A stretch of DNA of 64,000 nucleotides, from assembly GCA_018110985.1 (NCBI GenBank), contig JAGAWT010000025.1, positions 91,970 to 155,969 on the forward strand, read 5' to 3'. Shown piece after piece: positions 34,177-43,383 of the stretch. Both the position numbers and the translations under genes were made by a program. The notes under the pieces are model-generated. The model saw only the letters and a list, made by a program, of their open reading frames with translations. It made no database searches and had not been told where the DNA came from. Every line of letters begins with the position of its first letter. The first letter of the stretch is position 1. Source of the stretch: Oscillospiraceae bacterium. Lineage in GTDB: Bacteria > Bacillota > Clostridia > Oscillospirales > Ruminococcaceae.

Positions 34177-35358
34177 TCATTCCTTTCCCCTATCATATAC
34201 CATTATACCGTTTATCATGGTAAAAAGGACATTTGTATCAAGATCTGCGGGATCCCCGTCAAAGAGCACGAGATCCGCATCCTTGCCCTTTTCAACAGAT
34301 CCTGTGATGTGGTCTATATCCGCAAGCTTTGCTGCATTAACGGTCAGAGCCCTTATGCTGTCCTCACGGGAAAGCCCGTTTTTGCGGCAAATTGCCGCAG
34401 AAAGGGGCAGAAGGTCTGTCATGACCTCCGGGTGATCGGTGCAGACAGCAGTCATCACACCGTTTTCCGTAAGCACTGCCGCATTTTTAGGGTCCGCCTT
34501 TGCAAGCTCCGGCTTTCCCCTGTCACAGAGGATAGGTCCCACAACTGCTCCGCCGCCCAGCTTTTTCAGCTTTTCTCCTATGATATCCGCCACAAGATAG
34601 CCTTCCGTGCAGTGGACGAGCAGGGGCGAAAACCCGAACTCCTCACAGATACGCAGGGCTGTCAGTATGTCATCCGCCCTGTGGCAGTGGATATGGGGGC
34701 GTATCTTCTTTTTGAAAAGCGGTATGAGCTGCTCATATCCCAGATCGAAATCGGGGATATCGCTCTCGTCCTCCGCAGCTTCCTTTTTCTCCATATACTG
34801 CTTTGCCTTATAGAGAGTTTCTCTTATAAGCGCAGCTATTGCCATTCTGGTCTGCGGTGCCTCATCCCTTTCGGCATAGTAGCCCTTGGGGTTCTCACCC
34901 AGCGCCATTTTTATTGCCACCGTCTTTATAAATGCCTTTTCAAGGCTCCTGGTGCCCCTTTCGGTACGCACATCCGTCTTTACGGCGATCATCGTGCCGC
35001 CTATGGCATTGAGGGAGCCCACTCCGGTCACCACAGCGGTGACTCCCGCCTTTACAGCATCATTGAAATAGCCGTCGTAGTAATTTATGCCGTCAATGGC
35101 TCTGAGGGCGGGGGTCAGAGCGGAGGAGCCCTCGTTTACGTCTATGCCCTCTTCTCCCTGACCGTCACCTATAAAGCCCATGTGGGTATGTATGTCTATA
35201 AGACCGGGGTAAAGGTGGTTCCCCTTGCAGTCCGTATCATGGGCAGAGGGCTTTATATCCCCCTCTCCCATGGCAGTTATCTTTCCGTTTTTTACCTCTA
35301 CCCAGCCGTAAAAGGCAGGAGAGGTGACGGGATGGACATTTGCGTTGAATAATCTCAT
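34177..35358 (-). CDS. Metal-dependent amidohydrolase (imidazolonepropionase/hydantoinase-like)
   Basis: 393 residues. The amidohydrolase barrel has the metal motif DIHTHMG (about 57), later His residues in HCHRADD and HCTEGY, and the metal Asp in CTDHPE. A small beta domain at both ends (VKNGKITAMGEG; DADLVLFDGDP) is typical of this superfamily. The substrate cannot be told from sequence. It overlaps the stop of the small upstream gene by one base (TGATG). Confidence 0.85.
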   Translation of the reverse strand: MRLFNANVHPVTSPAFYGWVEVKNGKITAMGEGDIKPSAHDTDCKGNHLYPGLIDIHTHMGFIGDGQGEEGIDVNEGSSALTPALRAIDGINYYDGYFNDAVKAGVTAVVTGVGSLNAIGGTMIAVKTDVRTERGTRSLEKAFIKTVAIKMALGENPKGYYAERDEAPQTRMAIAALIRETLYKAKQYMEKKEAAEDESDIPDFDLGYEQLIPLFKKKIRPHIHCHRADDILTALRICEEFGFSPLLVHCTEGYLVADIIGEKLKKLGGGAVVGPILCDRGKPELAKADPKNAAVLTENGVMTAVCTDHPEVMTDLLPLSAAICRKNGLSREDSIRALTVNAAKLADIDHITGSVEKGKDADLVLFDGDPADLDTNVLFTMINGIMVYDRGKE

Positions 35359-35564
35359 CAGCCCACTCCGCAGTCGTCATAGTCCTTCCACCGCTGATTG
35401 TAGTTGTAGCTGCTCATCATGCGGTAGGCGATATAGCCCGCAGAGGTGAGGAAAAGCGTCATGGCAAGCACCACAGGCAATGCCTCACGCACCATCCTTG
35501 CAGGGTCGTAGGGGAGCTCCTGCAGGGTAACGGTCTCTTTTCTTATCCTGTGCTGTTCGTTCAT
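35358..35564 (-). CDS. Small single-span membrane protein
   Basis: 68 residues from the ATG at 35564 (AGGA-type sites upstream; an in-frame ATG at 35591 is possible). A charged N-terminus (NEQHRIRKETVTLQELPYD) is followed by one membrane helix (LPVVLAMTLFLTSAGYIAY) and a short polar tail ending DDCGVG. No family recognised. It lies 16 nt after the HtrA gene and is coupled to the amidohydrolase gene, so it may belong to either function. Confidence 0.6.
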   Translation of the reverse strand: MNEQHRIRKETVTLQELPYDPARMVREALPVVLAMTLFLTSAGYIAYRMMSSYNYNQRWKDYDDCGVG

Positions 35565-35580
35565 ATCCTCTGCTCCTTTC

Positions 35581-37566
35581 CTATTGCTCAAACTCGTTGA
35601 GCGTGAATTCTATCTCAAATTCCGTGTACTTATTGCTGTCATCTTCAAAAGTACCCTTTCTGAACACCTTTGCCTTTACCTTATCGCCCGGCTTGTGGGA
35701 ATTCTGGAACTCCCTCACGGCGCTTTCGGTGGTAATGGGCTTTCCGTCCAGCTCTGTTATTATGTCATCCACTCTCAGTTCCGTATTTGCTATGTTGCAG
35801 TCCGGGGAGATCTCACGCACAAGGAGACCGGGTCTGAGATCATAGGTCTCCGCATAGTTCACATCTATGAAGTTGTAGAGTATCCCCATTCTGGGTCTGC
35901 CGGAAACATAGCCCAGTTCTATTATATCCTCCACGATAGGCACCGCAAAGTCTGTGGCTATGGCAAAGCCCAGGCTCTCCGTGCCGTTTCCGTTGTACCT
36001 TGAGGTGGTGATGCCCACAACACGGCCGTAAAGGTCTATGAGCGCCCCTCCGGATATCCCGGATTTCAAAGCCGCATCCGTCTGCACACAGGTGATGGGA
36101 TAGCCCGTATAGCTCTCTATCTCCCTGTTGACAAAGGAAACACAGCCTATGGTGACGGTATTGGGAAGACCGTTGGAATTTCCTATGGATATGACCGTAT
36201 CACCCTGAGAAAGGCTGTCTGTGGAGCCTAAAACAGCAGGTGTGAGCCCTGTGGCTTCGACTTTGAGCACCGCAAGGTCGGTGTTGGGGTCGGAGCCTAC
36301 TATCTTGGCTTCAAAGGTGCGCTCATCAAGGAGCATCACCTTTACCCTTTCTATATCCTCCACCACATGGGCGTTGGTGATGATATAGCCGTCCTCCGAG
36401 ATAATGACCCCCGAAGCGGAATCGGAATTTATGACTGTGGTCCCCGAATAGCCGTAAACAGACACCACAGACGGGTTCACATAATTTATGGCACCGTTCA
36501 CGGTAAAAAGCCCCGATGCTTCATCCGCATAGTCGCCCTTGTCCGCAGGCTCCCTGTGCTGCACCTCTATATTAACCTCTACCTTGGTGGTAGGCGAGCC
36601 AAGGTTCTCCGGCTTGAAATCCTCCGGCTTCTTATCCTTGTCAGCTATGGCAAGCATTACCATCACAGCTATAAGTGCAATGACTATCACAAGGAAGATG
36701 ATGACCATCGGGAGGATCTTCGGCTTTTTCCTGGCCGCTGCCTCATCCGTTGGTGTGGGCAGATCCGGCACAGACGGCGGCGGAGGAGGTACCTGCGGGA
36801 AAAACTGCCTGTAACCGCCATTGAAGCTGCCATTCCCCTGATACGGGACATAGCCGCCGTAGGGCGGGATCGGGGGCGGAGCGGGCTGCGGGTCTTGCTG
36901 CGCTGCGTTCTCTCCGCTGTTCCCCGCATTCACCGCACCTGCTGTGTCGGCATTAACGCCGCTTTCCTGTGTTCCCTGCACATCCGTGCTCTGTCCGCCG
37001 TAAGGAGGTATACCCTGCCCGTTATAGGGAGGAACGCTCCTGTCCCCGTAATAAGGGGGCGGTGTGCTTTGACCGCCGTAGGGAGGCACGCCCCTTGCGC
37101 CGTAGGATGGAGGCACCTGACCGTTGTAGGGCGGCATCCCTCCTGCGCCGTAAGGGGGATATCCGTAGCCCGGAGCACCATAGCCGTAAACGGGCGGCAC
37201 CTGCTGCATGGGCATATATCCCTTGTTGCCGTATACAGGGTCGTTTCCGTAGGGTGAAAAGTCCTTTTCAACAAATATGCCGTGTTCATCACCGCCGCCT
37301 ATGCTGCCGCCCCTGCTTTCATAGGCAGGGACTGAGTTCCGGGAGGTGTAGGGCGGTACAGCGTTTGAAGAGCTGTATGGAGGCACAGAGCCGCCCTGAA
37401 CACTGTCTGCCGGCTTTTCTTCGACTGTGCCTTCCTGTGTCACGCTCTGTGTTTCCGACTGTGTATATACATTCTCATCCGGCATCTTCACTTCATTTTC
37501 CGCCACAGTGCCTTCCGTGCTGCCTGTGATGCCGCCGGTATAAGCCGTCTCATATTCGTCATTCAT
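35581..37566 (-). CDS. HtrA/DegP-like membrane serine protease with Pro/Tyr/Gly-rich cytoplasmic domain
   Basis: 661 residues. The first about 265 residues are low complexity: a Glu/Gln/Val segment, then many PPYG/PPYNGQ-type repeats, probably disordered and cytoplasmic. One membrane helix follows (MVIIFLVIVIALIAVMVML). The trypsin-like domain has His in TNAHVV, Asp in NTDLAVL and Ser in SGISGGAL (canonical GNSGG). A PDZ domain closes the protein (GLLVREISPDC ... VDDIITELDGKPI). Such proteases degrade misfolded exported proteins or cut anti-sigma factors. RBS GAGG nine bases before the ATG. 37 nt after trpB2. Confidence 0.9.
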   Translation of the reverse strand: MNDEYETAYTGGITGSTEGTVAENEVKMPDENVYTQSETQSVTQEGTVEEKPADSVQGGSVPPYSSSNAVPPYTSRNSVPAYESRGGSIGGGDEHGIFVEKDFSPYGNDPVYGNKGYMPMQQVPPVYGYGAPGYGYPPYGAGGMPPYNGQVPPSYGARGVPPYGGQSTPPPYYGDRSVPPYNGQGIPPYGGQSTDVQGTQESGVNADTAGAVNAGNSGENAAQQDPQPAPPPIPPYGGYVPYQGNGSFNGGYRQFFPQVPPPPPSVPDLPTPTDEAAARKKPKILPMVIIFLVIVIALIAVMVMLAIADKDKKPEDFKPENLGSPTTKVEVNIEVQHREPADKGDYADEASGLFTVNGAINYVNPSVVSVYGYSGTTVINSDSASGVIISEDGYIITNAHVVEDIERVKVMLLDERTFEAKIVGSDPNTDLAVLKVEATGLTPAVLGSTDSLSQGDTVISIGNSNGLPNTVTIGCVSFVNREIESYTGYPITCVQTDAALKSGISGGALIDLYGRVVGITTSRYNGNGTESLGFAIATDFAVPIVEDIIELGYVSGRPRMGILYNFIDVNYAETYDLRPGLLVREISPDCNIANTELRVDDIITELDGKPITTESAVREFQNSHKPGDKVKAKVFRKGTFEDDSNKYTEFEIEFTLNEFEQ

Positions 37567-37603
37567 TTTATCAAGCCTCTTTTCCGGGCATGATGATGAT
37601 CAG

Positions 37604-38977
37604 TTATCCCTTTATGTCAGGCAGCTTTGAAAGGCTGGCCTCAAGCTCGCTGTCCGAAGGGATGTAGTCTGACATCTCACCGTCGTTGTATTTCTGATAT
37701 GCCACAAGGTCAAAATAACCCGTTCCCGTAAGTCCGAAGAGGATAGTCTTTTCCTCCCCTGTCTCCTTACACTTCAAAGCCTCGTCTATGGCTGCTCTTA
37801 TGGCGTGTGAGGATTCGGGGGCGGGAAGTGTTCCCTCTATCCTTGCAAACTTCACGGCCGCATCGAAAACTGCGGTCTGCTCTACGCTGCGGGCTTCCAT
37901 AAGCCCCTCGTCGTACAGCTCCGACAGCACGGAGGACATCCCGTGGTAGCGAAGTCCGCCTGCATGGTTTGCGGAGGGAATGAAGTCACAGCCCAGAGTG
38001 TACATTTTCTGCAGCGGGCATACTCTTCCCGTGTCACTGAAGTCATAGGCATATCTGCCTCTTGTAAGAGAGGGGCAGGATGCGGGCTCTACTGCTATGA
38101 ACCTGTAATCTGCCTCGCCCCTCAGCTTTCTTCCCATAAAGGGAGAGATGAGCCCTCCCAGGTTGGAGCCGCCTCCCGCACAGCCTATGATGATATCCGG
38201 CTTTATGCCGTACTTGTCGCAGGCAGTCATGGTCTCCAGACCTATGACAGACTGGTGCAGCAGCACCTGTGAGAGGACGGAGCCCAGAACATACCTGTAG
38301 CCCTCGCTCTCCACCGCCTTTTCCACAGCCTCGGAAATGGCACAGCCCAGGGAACCGGTCGTCCCGGGGAACTTCTCGTTTATCTCACGACCCACCCTTG
38401 TAGTCATGGAGGGGGAAGGAGTGACATCCGCTCCGTAGGTCCTCATCACCTCACGGCGGAAGGGCTTCTGCTCGTAGGAGACCTTCACCATGTACACCTT
38501 GCAGTCAAGTCCGAAGTAGGAGCAGGCCATTGATACCGCTGTGCCCCACTGCCCCGCACCTGTCTCGGTGGTGACGCCCTTCAGCCCCTGCTGCTTGGCA
38601 TAGTATACCTGTGCAATGGCAGAATTGAGCTTGTGGGAGCCGGATGTATTGTTGCCCTCGAATTTGTAGTAGATCTTTGCGGGAGTATCCAGCGCCTTTT
38701 CAAGGAAATAGGCACGCACCAGCGGAGAAGGACGGTACATCTTGTAGAAGTTCAGCACCTCTCCGGGAATGTCGATATAAACAGAATCGTTGTCCAGTTC
38801 CTGCTTTGCCAGCTCCTCACAGAAGACTGCGGAAAGAGCATCTGCGGTCACGGGCTTCCCCGTTGCGGGGTCAAGCAGAGGAGCGGGCTTCTTCTTCATA
38901 TCCGCCCTTACATTGTACCATGCGGTGGGCAGCTCATCCTCGGAGAGGTATATCTTGTAGGGAATGTTCTTATCCAT
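37604..38977 (-). CDS. trpB: TrpB2-type tryptophan synthase beta chain
   Basis: PLP enzyme making tryptophan from indole and serine. The 457-residue length, the N-terminal extension (PYKIYLSEDELPTAWYN) and the Schiff-base Lys motif NNTSGSHKLNSA are typical of the TrpB2 subgroup, which usually acts without TrpA. ETGAGQWGTAVS and CAGGGSNLGG (phosphate loop) are intact. No trpA or other trp gene is adjacent; an indole-salvage role is plausible. It lies 83 nt after tyrS, both aromatic-amino-acid functions. Confidence 0.93.
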   Translation of the reverse strand: MDKNIPYKIYLSEDELPTAWYNVRADMKKKPAPLLDPATGKPVTADALSAVFCEELAKQELDNDSVYIDIPGEVLNFYKMYRPSPLVRAYFLEKALDTPAKIYYKFEGNNTSGSHKLNSAIAQVYYAKQQGLKGVTTETGAGQWGTAVSMACSYFGLDCKVYMVKVSYEQKPFRREVMRTYGADVTPSPSMTTRVGREINEKFPGTTGSLGCAISEAVEKAVESEGYRYVLGSVLSQVLLHQSVIGLETMTACDKYGIKPDIIIGCAGGGSNLGGLISPFMGRKLRGEADYRFIAVEPASCPSLTRGRYAYDFSDTGRVCPLQKMYTLGCDFIPSANHAGGLRYHGMSSVLSELYDEGLMEARSVEQTAVFDAAVKFARIEGTLPAPESSHAIRAAIDEALKCKETGEEKTILFGLTGTGYFDLVAYQKYNDGEMSDYIPSDSELEASLSKLPDIKG

Positions 38978-39060
38978 TTTCTTTCTATCCTTTCGGTAAA
39001 ATATTTGCGATCTTTATCCGTTCAGATGTCAGCCTTCCCTGTGTCATATCCTTTTATGCG

Positions 39061-40275
39061 TCACACTCTTACAGCCTTGTGATATACCTTCTTGCCCTTT
39101 CTGATTATGACACTGTCATCTATCTTTATGCGGGCGGAGGGATTGGTTATCTTTTCATCGTTTACGCTGATGCCGCCCTGTGTCACGAGCCTGCGTGCCT
39201 CACCGTTTGAGGGGGCAAGTCCGCACCTGACAAGCAGGGTGAGCAGACCTATATCTTCTCCTATCTCATCTGCGGGAATCTCTGTGGAGGGCATATTCTC
39301 GCTGTCCCCTGCTCCGCCGAATATCTGCTTTGCGGCAGCAAGGCACTTTTCAGCCTCTTCCTTTCCGTGGATAAGGGATGTGAGCTCATATGCAAGGCGC
39401 TCCTTTGCGGAGTTGAGCTCTGCGCCGCTGAGAGTGCGCTCCATTTCCTCTATCTCCTCTATGGGGATAAAGGTAAGGAGTTTCAGGCACTTGATAACAT
39501 CATCATCACCCACATTTCTCCAGTACTGGAAGAAATCGTAGGGAGAGGTCTTTTCTGGGTCGAGCCATACGGCACCCTTTTCCGTCTTTCCCATCTTCTT
39601 TCCTTCGGAATTGGTAAGAAGAGTGATGGTCATGGCATGGGCATCCTTGCCCAGCTTCTTTCTGATAAGCTCCGTGCCGCTGAGCATATTTGCCCACTGA
39701 TCGTCACCGCCGAACTGCATATTGCAGCCGTACTTCTGGAAAAGCATATAGAAATCGTAGGACTGCATTATCATGTAGTTGAACTCCAGGAAGGTAAGGC
39801 CCTTTTCCCAGCGCTGCTTGTAGCACTCGAAGGAGAGCATCTTGTTTACTGTGAAGCAGGCGCCCACCTCACGGAGAAGATCCACATAGTTCAGGTTCAG
39901 GAGCCAGTCTCCGTTGTCCACCATCATAGCCTTTCCTTCGCCGAATTCGATGAACCTGCTCATCTGCTCCTTGAAACATTCCACATTGTGGCGGATAGTT
40001 TCGGGAGTGAGCATCTTTCTCATATCCGACTTGCCGGAAGGGTCGCCTATCATGCCCGTACCGCCGCCCAAGAGTGCTATGGGACGGTTGCCTGCCATCT
40101 GAAGGCGCTTCATAAGGCACAGTGCCATGAAATGCCCTACATGAAGGCTGTCTGCCGTGGGGTCAAAGCCGATGTAGAAAACAGCCTTGCCCTCGTTTAT
40201 CATCTTGCTTATCTCTTCCTCATTGGTCACCTGTGCGATAAGACCTCTGCGCACAAGCTCTTCGTATAATGTCAT
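39061..40275 (-). CDS. tyrS: Tyrosyl-tRNA synthetase
   Basis: Class I synthetase. Signature motifs: the HIGH-type HVGHFMALCLMKRL (about 45), the tyrosine-binding MQSYDFYML and GGDDQWANM, and the KMSKS-type KMGKT. A C-terminal S4 RNA-binding domain (ARRLVTQGGISVND) is present. The ATG at 40275 has GGAG nine bases upstream; another in-frame ATG at 40281 is only three bases from it. About 404 residues. The gene is second in a transcript that begins with a Tyr-type T-box. Confidence 0.96.
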   Translation of the reverse strand: MTLYEELVRRGLIAQVTNEEEISKMINEGKAVFYIGFDPTADSLHVGHFMALCLMKRLQMAGNRPIALLGGGTGMIGDPSGKSDMRKMLTPETIRHNVECFKEQMSRFIEFGEGKAMMVDNGDWLLNLNYVDLLREVGACFTVNKMLSFECYKQRWEKGLTFLEFNYMIMQSYDFYMLFQKYGCNMQFGGDDQWANMLSGTELIRKKLGKDAHAMTITLLTNSEGKKMGKTEKGAVWLDPEKTSPYDFFQYWRNVGDDDVIKCLKLLTFIPIEEIEEMERTLSGAELNSAKERLAYELTSLIHGKEEAEKCLAAAKQIFGGAGDSENMPSTEIPADEIGEDIGLLTLLVRCGLAPSNGEARRLVTQGGISVNDEKITNPSARIKIDDSVIIRKGKKVYHKAVRV

Positions 40276-40296
40276 TGCCATTATCTCCTTTATATA

Positions 40297-40764
40297 TCAA
40301 AGTTCACATTTCATATAGCGTCTGTAGGTACTGAGACCCATTTCCTCGTAGAATTTAAGAGCGCCCTCATTAAATTCCCACATATTCAGCTCTATCCTGC
40401 TGTACCCCATGCTTAGGGCGCAGGTCTTGATATGCTCCATAAGTGCCCTTCCTATGCCCTGCCGCCTGCAGCCTTTGTCCACGCCGAATTCCTCCACATC
40501 CACATAGCTTCTTGCGAGCATATAGGGTGTTTCGGGCTTGCTGTAAAAGTTCAGCACCGCAAAGCCGCATATACGCCCGTCCGCTTCTGCCACAAGGATC
40601 TTCTTTGAGGGGTCTGCAAAAACAGTATGGATATAGTCTCTGAGTTCATCGCCGAAACCCGGCTTGAATATCTCCGGCTCGCCTTCTGTATGGACATCAT
40701 TCACCTGTCTGCGCAGCCTGTTCACATCCTCAAGGTCGGTCTCTGCCGCAAACCTGAGCTGCAT
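40297..40764 (-). CDS. GNAT-family N-acetyltransferase
   Basis: Acetyl-CoA-dependent transferase of unknown substrate. 155 residues from the ATG at 40764 (MQLRFAAETD; AAGGA upstream). The acetyl-CoA-binding motif RRQGIGRALMEHI (R/QxxGxG/A) is clear, followed by IELNMWEFNEGALKFYEEMGL. Its position between the tyrosine T-box and tyrS places it under tyrosyl-tRNA control, which makes a role near tyrosine metabolism or resistance to a tyrosine analogue worth considering (inference). Confidence 0.85.
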   Translation of the reverse strand: MQLRFAAETDLEDVNRLRRQVNDVHTEGEPEIFKPGFGDELRDYIHTVFADPSKKILVAEADGRICGFAVLNFYSKPETPYMLARSYVDVEEFGVDKGCRRQGIGRALMEHIKTCALSMGYSRIELNMWEFNEGALKFYEEMGLSTYRRYMKCEL

Positions 40765-40809
40765 ACTATCACTTCCTTTTCCGGAATATATGCCGCCGGG
40801 CATCTACAA

Positions 40810-41189
40810 TAAACCCCCGGCAACACGCTTATACACGCTAATGATCTATCATGCCGTTTCAGACTTGGCAAAAACCGCATAGTCAGGCTTCTGCCGGTCT
40901 TGGACCGGTCGATAATATCCTTATTGAGTATAACGAATTGCCGGGGACGATAAACTACCGTGATCCCACCCCGATTTACCGTGTACTCACGCACACAGCC
41001 TCACGAAGTACGGTCCTGAGCGACCGACTCCGACCCGTAACGCAGGTCCTGCGTGAGAGACTACAAGCGTACCTTCACCTCTCCGGCTGATAAAATGTAT
41101 TGAAGTGCCGCCCTGCCTGCTTTCCACCACCGCAGGCTCTCTGTGAGTGACTTCAGCACTCCGTCTTTCCGTCATAGCCTTTAATATAC
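40810..41189 (-). promoter_or_regulatory. T-box riboswitch leader, specifier UAC (tyrosine)
   Basis: On the minus strand, after a consensus promoter, the roughly 380-nt leader shows Stem I with apical loop GGTGGTGGAAA (41121-41131) between GCCTGC/GCAGGC, a helix GGAGTGC/GCACTTC, and then a specifier loop where AA-TAC-A (TAC at 41099-41097) reads Tyr. The antiterminator is GGGG (40972-40969), bulge TGGGATC (40968-40962), ACG...CGT, CCCC (40946-40943). The terminator pairs CCCCGGCAA (40946-40938) with TTGCCGGGG (40823-40815), followed by GTTTATTGT. The arms are 114 nt apart with an inner hairpin CCGGTC-TTG-GACCGG (40894-40908 region). The cognate gene is tyrS. Confidence 0.85.
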
Positions 41190-41195
41190 AGTACT

Positions 41196-41224
41196 ATCTT
41201 AACATAAGTTTTTCCGTCTGTCAA
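41196..41224 (-). promoter_or_regulatory. Promoter of the T-box/tyrS operon
   Basis: Minus strand TTGACA (41224-41219), 17-bp spacer, TAAGAT (41201-41196). Confidence 0.8.
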
Positions 41225-41261
41225 GGACTTTTTTGTAAACTTGCGGTATATCCGTACATAT

Positions 41262-42149
41262 TCACAGATTCTTTATGTATCTGCATTTAGGAAAAGATGA
41301 GCATCCGTAAAACTCTTTTCCTGCATTTTTCCCTTTTTTAGTTTGTCTTAGAACCAACGGACTGCCGCATTTTGGACATATATAAGTATCATTTACATTT
41401 AGGTCATCGGTTTTGTTATCAGTAAAACCTGCTTCCGTTTTTCTTTTTATCGTTTCTATATGCCTTTGTTTTACGGCATTATCTACTTGAGTAAGATCTT
41501 TTAATTTCAGGAATAATTCCTCTGTTTCTTTTTCTGTAAAAACATTATTATGAAAATCAAATACTCTTTTTACTTCATCGATAAGTTCTTTTCTTTGGAT
41601 AATACTTATATTGTTGGAATTCACAGTAATCTTCTTTAGTTCACATCTGTCCGAAAAAACAATAAACGAGAACATGGGGATATCCTGCGCAAGGTATTCC
41701 TTTAAATACCTTATGTGACCGTTATTCTGTTTTACAGGATTATAAAAGCTGTCTTTTCTTCCGTTGGGCAGGGACATTGTCCAGTAATAATCTTTTTCGT
41801 TACCGAATATCCAACCGGAGTAGTTCTTGCTTTCTATCACAAAAATGCCTTTTTCCGTAATATAAAGTATATCTATTTCAGTTGTCGTCCCATCGCTTTT
41901 GGGTATATATACATTTTGCAGTATCTTGCCAGTAACGCCGATTTTGGAGAGCGTTCCAAGAGCATTACCGACCCTTTTCTCCCCCAATGCACCTATGATC
42001 TTGCTTTCATTTTTGCTAAGCCATGATCCAAACTTGACTATCAGGATAAACAATACAAAACATATCGCAATGGCTATCAGCATATTCAGAACAAATCCGC
42101 TTTTAAACACTATCCTGATACTTTCATCTATTATTTTATCTATATCCAT
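41262..42149 (-). CDS. NERD-domain nuclease-like membrane protein with C-terminal topoisomerase-type zinc finger
   Basis: 295 residues. One membrane helix (MLIAIAICFVLFILIV, about 20-40) is followed by a NERD domain (about 50-160) with the PD-(D/E)xK-like residues in TEIDILYI and FVIESKNYSGWIFG. A charged helical segment leads to a zinc ribbon of the topoisomerase C4 type: CPKCGSPLVLRQ and FYGCSSFPKCRYI. The gene is visibly richer in A+T than its neighbours, and its ribosome binding site is weak (GAAAG next to the ATG). It starts 13 nt after the anti-sigma gene. Possible late addition to that operon. Confidence 0.8.
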   Translation of the reverse strand: MDIDKIIDESIRIVFKSGFVLNMLIAIAICFVLFILIVKFGSWLSKNESKIIGALGEKRVGNALGTLSKIGVTGKILQNVYIPKSDGTTTEIDILYITEKGIFVIESKNYSGWIFGNEKDYYWTMSLPNGRKDSFYNPVKQNNGHIRYLKEYLAQDIPMFSFIVFSDRCELKKITVNSNNISIIQRKELIDEVKRVFDFHNNVFTEKETEELFLKLKDLTQVDNAVKQRHIETIKRKTEAGFTDNKTDDLNVNDTYICPKCGSPLVLRQTKKGKNAGKEFYGCSSFPKCRYIKNL

Positions 42150-42162
42150 CTTTCATAACCAT

Positions 42163-43383
42163 TCATCTGAAATTGTACAAAACATCATTGCACACCGCTG
42201 CTGTTGCCGAATTGGCATAGCTTATGTAGATTATGCCGTTTTCATCGGCTGTGCGGCAGGTCACCCTATCCGTGCCTATATAGAAGCGGTATACGCCCGT
42301 ATCCGACTCTATATCCACCACATACTTGTATTCTGCGGGAGCGGATGAAGTCTTTTCGGCAGTGCCCTCTGCGGAGAGTATGGCGGATATGACGCTCCCG
42401 GAGGCCGCTCTGTCAAGTATGCTGCTGTCACCGGAGCCGCCGGACTCGGTAACGGAGACCTTGCCTCCGTCTATAAGACCTGCCAGCTCTATGACAGAAT
42501 ACTTTTCCTCCTCGGAGATCACGACCATGCTTTCGGCGGTGACAGTCATTTCCGGCGATTCCTCCATTATAAGGGCATCCTCACCGCCTGCCGCCATCTC
42601 CTCGTCAGCTTCCGCCTCGCCTCCGTTTGCCGCCGCATTGTCATTCGAGAACTCCTCCACAAGGGATGAAGGCTCATCCACATACACGAACAGAGGCGTA
42701 ACGGATGTTTCTTCGGGGACGGACACGGCAAAGGTCTTGCTGTCGGGCACCGCAGCCTTCTTTTCCTCTGCTGCGCTTACGGTAACGGGACTGGCTTCTC
42801 CCGCCGGTGCCGCTGTCACCTGCTCTGCCTTTGCTTCATCCCGTAATACGGGCTTTTTGTCCTCCCTGTCTGCGGCAGGCTTTTCGGTCTTTTTGTGGGC
42901 AGCAGTCTTTTCAGGGGCAGCGGTGGTGGTCTGTACCATTTCGGCACCGGCCACTGTCACCTCTGTGACCACCGTCTCCTCAGGGGACTCGGCTATCTCC
43001 TCTTCCGCCCTTTCTTCCTCCTCCTCTGCTTCTTCCTCCTCAAGGACTTCCTCTTCCGTTTCTATTGTCAGCAAAGCATTTTCAGTTTCTTCTTCCTTGA
43101 ATTCATCAACATTTTCATATGCCGCCTCGTACACCGCAGATGTGTCTCCGGCGGTGGTAGTGGCGATATTACGGTCATTCCTGTTCACCAAAGTGACTGT
43201 CAGCAGCACACAGGCGGCAGTCGCCGCAGCTGTCAGCACATAGCGGTGTATTTTTACGGCGGGGTGCTTCTTCCGGCGCTCTGTCTCCTTCATTGCGGCA
43301 AGGGCTCTTTCTTTGAAACGGTCCGATGCCGTGATATTTGCCATAGAACGCCTGTAATCGTCCATATTGAATTTTTCAGACAT
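42163..43383 (-). CDS. Single-span membrane protein, probable anti-sigma factor
   Basis: 406 residues from the ATG at 43383 (GGGAG nine bases upstream; overlaps the sigma gene by 8 nt). A short N-terminal cytoplasmic segment (MDDYRRSMANITASDRFKERALAAM) precedes one membrane helix (YVLTAAATAACVLLTVTLV), as in clostridial anti-sigma factors. The extracellular part is Glu/Thr/Ala/Pro-rich and disordered up to about 285, then a compact C-terminal domain (SVIELAGLIDGG ... YRFYIGTDRVTC). The anti-sigma role is inferred from position and topology; no zinc motif is present. Confidence 0.7.
   Translation of the reverse strand: MSEKFNMDDYRRSMANITASDRFKERALAAMKETERRKKHPAVKIHRYVLTAAATAACVLLTVTLVNRNDRNIATTTAGDTSAVYEAAYENVDEFKEEETENALLTIETEEEVLEEEEAEEEEERAEEEIAESPEETVVTEVTVAGAEMVQTTTAAPEKTAAHKKTEKPAADREDKKPVLRDEAKAEQVTAAPAGEASPVTVSAAEEKKAAVPDSKTFAVSVPEETSVTPLFVYVDEPSSLVEEFSNDNAAANGGEAEADEEMAAGGEDALIMEESPEMTVTAESMVVISEEEKYSVIELAGLIDGGKVSVTESGGSGDSSILDRAASGSVISAILSAEGTAEKTSSAPAEYKYVVDIESDTGVYRFYIGTDRVTCRTADENGIIYISYANSATAAVCNDVLYNFR

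Noticed and set aside
40722..41175. Three open frames inside 40722-41175
   Set aside because: They cover the T-box leader, lack ribosome binding sites and have no recognisable domain. RNA structure explains the region better.
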